Shown piece after piece: positions 6,548 through 8,417 of a stretch of DNA of 8,417 bases. The translations under genes were made by a program, and so were the position numbers. The stretch is from an uncultured Caulobacteraceae bacterium. Its GTDB lineage: Bacteria > Pseudomonadota > Alphaproteobacteria > Caulobacterales > Caulobacteraceae. Position 1 is the stretch's first letter; every line of letters starts with the position of its first letter. A model generated the notes under the pieces. It did not search any database. It had not been told where the DNA came from and saw only the letters and a list, made by a program, of their open reading frames with translations. The stretch is from assembly GCA_937952995.1 (NCBI GenBank), contig CALFYB010000338.1, positions 1 through 8,417 of the forward strand. Reading direction: 5' to 3'.

Positions 6548-7457
6548 ATGCGTTGAAGTTCAGCTTCAGGCCCGGACGAGGCCAGCGGCACTTGTAGAGC
6601 TTGCCGGTGCCAGACGCCGTGATCCAAGCATCCTTCATATCCGCGCCGCCAAAGCAGATGTTGGTGACCAAAATATCGGGGAAGGGATAGTGCTCAGTCG
6701 TGCCGTCCTCGTCGAACGCGGTGATCCCGCCATTGATGATCGTGGCGACGCAGACCTTGCCACCAGCCTCGACGGCCAGACTGTCGAGCAGTTGGAAGCC
6801 GGGCAGATTGTGTACGACCCGCGCAGGCTGGAACGGCGGGGGCTCTGACACCACGCCGGGCGCGGTCAGGTCAAAGGCCCAAAGACGGCCCAGATTGGTG
6901 TCGGCCATATAGACGGTCTTCTCATCGGGCGAGAGGCCAACGCCGTTGGGCGACACGAAATGGTCCTTGATGCGCGTGATGCTCGAACCGTCTGGCTGAG
7001 CATAGTAGAGCGCGCCGAACTTGCGGCCCTCGGGGGTCGAGCAGCCGTGGTCGGTGAACCACATCCCGCCTTGCTTATCGAAGACCAGATCGTTCGGCCC
7101 GACCAGTTTCTTGCCGTCGCACTCGCTATAGAGGGTGCGCACTTCGCCGGTCGCTAGATCGACCCGCTGGATATATCCGCCCGTATGGCTGGGAGGCGTA
7201 GGGCCGGGGATGGTCATGCCATTGACGTCGAGCCATTCAAAGCTGCCGCCATTATTGGTCACATAGATCGCGCCGTCAGGACCGATAGCCGCGCCGTTGG
7301 GACCGCCGCCGACATTGGCGACCACGCTGGTCGTGCCGTCTGGCATGACGCGGGTCAGGGTGCCGCGCTTGATCTCGGTCAAGATCACGGACCCATCATT
7401 CATGGCGATGGGGCCTTCAGGAAATTGCAGGTTCTCGGCGACCAGTTCGATGTTCAC
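6546..7457 (-). CDS. SMP-30/gluconolactonase-like beta-propeller hydrolase
   Basis: This 303-residue protein belongs to the SMP-30/gluconolactonase/LRE family, six-bladed propellers that hydrolyse sugar lactones or related esters with a divalent metal. The expected metal and substrate residues are present: Glu14 in QFPEGP, Asn122 in GPNDLVFD, Asn171 in SPNGVGLSPDE and Asp225 in LLDSLAVE. These correspond to Glu18, Asn103, Asn154 and Asp204 of human SMP-30. Propeller repeats such as GPNGAAIGPDGAIYVTN and EKTVYMADTNLGRLWAFD are evident. No signal peptide is seen, so a cytoplasmic location is likely. The start is GTG at 7457, with AGAGGAAG a few bases upstream. It lies downstream of folA on the same strand, but a promoter-like sequence in the gap suggests its own transcription. 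The exact lactone is unknown; a sugar-catabolic role is the family default. Confidence 0.88.
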   Translation of the reverse strand: MNIELVAENLQFPEGPIAMNDGSVILTEIKRGTLTRVMPDGTTSVVANVGGGPNGAAIGPDGAIYVTNNGGSFEWLDVNGMTIPGPTPPSHTGGYIQRVDLATGEVRTLYSECDGKKLVGPNDLVFDKQGGMWFTDHGCSTPEGRKFGALYYAQPDGSSITRIKDHFVSPNGVGLSPDEKTVYMADTNLGRLWAFDLTAPGVVSEPPPFQPARVVHNLPGFQLLDSLAVEAGGKVCVATIINGGITAFDEDGTTEHYPFPDILVTNICFGGADMKDAWITASGTGKLYKCRWPRPGLKLNFNA

Positions 7458-7508
7458 AGACGTCTTCCTCTTGCGGCCGCTTCATCAGGCGAGCGGCTTT
7501 CGAGACGC

Positions 7509-7536
7509 AGATTAGCGCAATCCTTCGCGCCGTCAC
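7509..7536 (-). promoter_or_regulatory. Putative Caulobacter-type housekeeping promoter for the SMP-30 gene
   Basis: On the - strand GTGACGG (7536-7530) is followed after 13 bases by GCTAATCT (7516-7509). The Caulobacter housekeeping pattern as I recall it is TTGACGS, a 10-14 base spacer, then GCTANAWC. The -35 matches six of seven positions and the -10 begins GCTA. The start point would lie near 7503, about 45 bases before the GTG codon. Confidence 0.4.
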
Positions 7537-7570
7537 CCCCTGCAAGAGCAAGGTTTTTTGAGGCGGTTGC

Positions 7571-8086
7571 TTAAAGGCGCTCAAGGACCCGAAAGATGAA
7601 GGGGAACTGGTCGTCTGGTCCCGCTGGATGGGCGTCACGCTTGGTCTCGCGCCATTCGCTCTCATCAAATTCCGGGAATAGGGTATCGCCTTCGACCTCG
7701 GTCTCGACCTCGGTGATGTAGAGCCGCTTGGCCTTGGGCATCAGGCCAGCATAGATCTGGGCCCCGCCGATGACGCAGACCTCTTCGGCCCCATCCTCTT
7801 CGGCCTGCTCGCGGGCAATGCCGAGGGCCTCATCCAGCCGCTCACAGGGCAGGGCTCCCTTGGGCTCGAACGAGCCGTCGCGCGATAGGACGATGTTCAG
7901 CCGGCCGGGCAGGGGCTTGAAGGGCAAAGAATCCCACGTCGCCCGGCCCATGATCACGGGCTTGAATAGGGTCACGGCCTTGAAGTTCACCAAATCGGTC
8001 TTCAGCCGCCAAGGAATGCCCCCTTGGGCACCAATGACATTGTTGCGCGCGCGAGCGACGATGAGAGCGATCGGGGTCAGAGCCAT
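7571..8086 (-). CDS. folA: Dihydrofolate reductase
   Basis: This 171-residue protein is the expected length for chromosomal dihydrofolate reductase, which reduces dihydrofolate to tetrahydrofolate with NADPH. IALIVARARNNVIGAQGGIPWRLKTDL (6-32) holds the substrate site, with Asp31 equivalent to E. coli Asp27. KPVIMGRATWDSL (42-54) and PLPGRLNIVLSR (58-69) are the NADPH-binding segments. VCVIGGAQIYAGLMPKAKRLYITEV (103-127) carries the conserved GG pair. The ATG at 8086 gives the usual N-terminus. An in-frame TTG at 8092 would add only two residues. Neither start has a good Shine-Dalgarno. The upstream gene on this strand is thyA, which makes the dihydrofolate this enzyme recycles. The gap is short (43 bases), so the two are probably cotranscribed. 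Confidence 0.96.
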   Translation of the reverse strand: MALTPIALIVARARNNVIGAQGGIPWRLKTDLVNFKAVTLFKPVIMGRATWDSLPFKPLPGRLNIVLSRDGSFEPKGALPCERLDEALGIAREQAEEDGAEEVCVIGGAQIYAGLMPKAKRLYITEVETEVEGDTLFPEFDESEWRETKRDAHPAGPDDQFPFIFRVLERL

Positions 8087-8098
8087 GGCCAAGATTTA

Positions 8099-8126
8099 GT
8101 CGCTTCTGCGCCCGAGGGAAAGCGAC
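8099..8126 (-). promoter_or_regulatory. Hairpin in the thyA-folA gap
   Basis: On the - strand GTCGCTT (8126-8120) pairs perfectly with AAGCGAC (8105-8099) across a 14-base loop. It begins three bases after the thyA stop codon and ends twelve bases before the folA ATG. There is no T-run, so it is not a clear terminator. It might influence folA translation, which lacks an obvious ribosome-binding site. Confidence 0.4.
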
Positions 8127-8129
8127 AGT

Positions 8130-8417
8130 TCAAACCGCGATAGGGGCCTTGATGCCGGGGTGGGCGTCGTAGCCCTCGAGTTTGAAGTCGGCATAGTCGA
8201 AGCTGAACAGGTCAGTCTTAGGGGCCATGATCAAGGTCGGGAACGGGCGAGGCTGGCGCGACAGTTGCAGTTCGCACTGCTCGACATGGTTGGAATAGAT
8301 GTGCGCATCGCCCAGCGTATGGACAAATTCCCCAGGCTCCAGCCCCGTGGCCTGCGCCACCATTAAGGCCAGGAGGGCGTAGGAGGCGATGTTGAACGGA
8401 ACGCCAAGGAACATATC
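8130..8417 (-). CDS. thyA: Thymidylate synthase, C-terminal part (runs off the window)
   Basis: Only the last 95 residues are present; the 5' part continues beyond 8417. Thymidylate synthase methylates dUMP to dTMP using methylene-tetrahydrofolate and releases dihydrofolate. The fragment DMFLGVPFNIASYALLALM includes the dUMP-contacting Asn of FNIASY. LGDAHIYSNHVEQ has the His and Tyr that bind the nucleotide sugar. LQLSRQPRPFPTL and FKLEGYDAHPGIKAPIAV form the classical C-terminus closing the active site. It closely follows the E. coli ThyA ending, so this is the folate-dependent ThyA type, not flavin-dependent ThyX. The active-site Cys lies outside the window. The folA gene follows on the same strand. 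Confidence 0.96.
   Translation of the reverse strand, partial: DMFLGVPFNIASYALLALMVAQATGLEPGEFVHTLGDAHIYSNHVEQCELQLSRQPRPFPTLIMAPKTDLFSFDYADFKLEGYDAHPGIKAPIAV

Noticed and set aside
7537..7553. Small stem in the folA to SMP-30 gap as a terminator
   Set aside because: On the - strand the stem is only six pairs with a wobble and has no following T-run.

Overview
The window looks like chromosomal DNA of a moderately GC-rich alphaproteobacterium, most plausibly of the Caulobacterales. This is an inference: it rests on codon usage, on a promoter resembling the Caulobacter housekeeping pattern, on C/G-tract palindromic repeats between genes, and on a thyA-folA pair. No RNA gene, insertion sequence, CRISPR array or phage gene was seen.

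Region 1 (about 1-5287, + strand) is an acyl-CoA catabolic cluster. Its order is a large-type acyl-CoA dehydrogenase (ACAD), a small-type ACAD, a PaaG-like crotonase, a cofactor-free ABM-domain monooxygenase, and a second large-type ACAD. The first gene is preceded by a dyad of MerR/LiuR type inside a promoter. Three of the gaps carry C/G-rich hairpin repeats. A strong hairpin after the second large ACAD probably ends the transcript or acts as a leader for the next gene.

Region 2 (5383-6483, + strand) is an Old Yellow Enzyme-type ene-reductase. It ends at a clear bidirectional terminator shared with the convergent genes of region 3.

Region 3 (6546-8417, - strand) reads, in transcription order, thyA (3' end only), folA, then an SMP-30/gluconolactonase-type hydrolase that probably has its own promoter. 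thyA and folA form the thymidylate/folate cycle. The hydrolase is probably unrelated to them.

How the genes may work together: the large ACADs carry the catalytic glutamate in helix G but lack the usual partner-side FAD motifs. The small ACAD has those FAD motifs but lacks the SEPGxGSD segment. This complementarity matches the heteromeric ACADs known from pimeloyl-CoA and steroid side-chain degradation. With the PaaG-like crotonase and the ene-reductase, it suggests breakdown of a bulky, cyclic or branched acyl-CoA. The substrate cannot be named from sequence alone. The most interesting point is two large subunits alongside a single small subunit.
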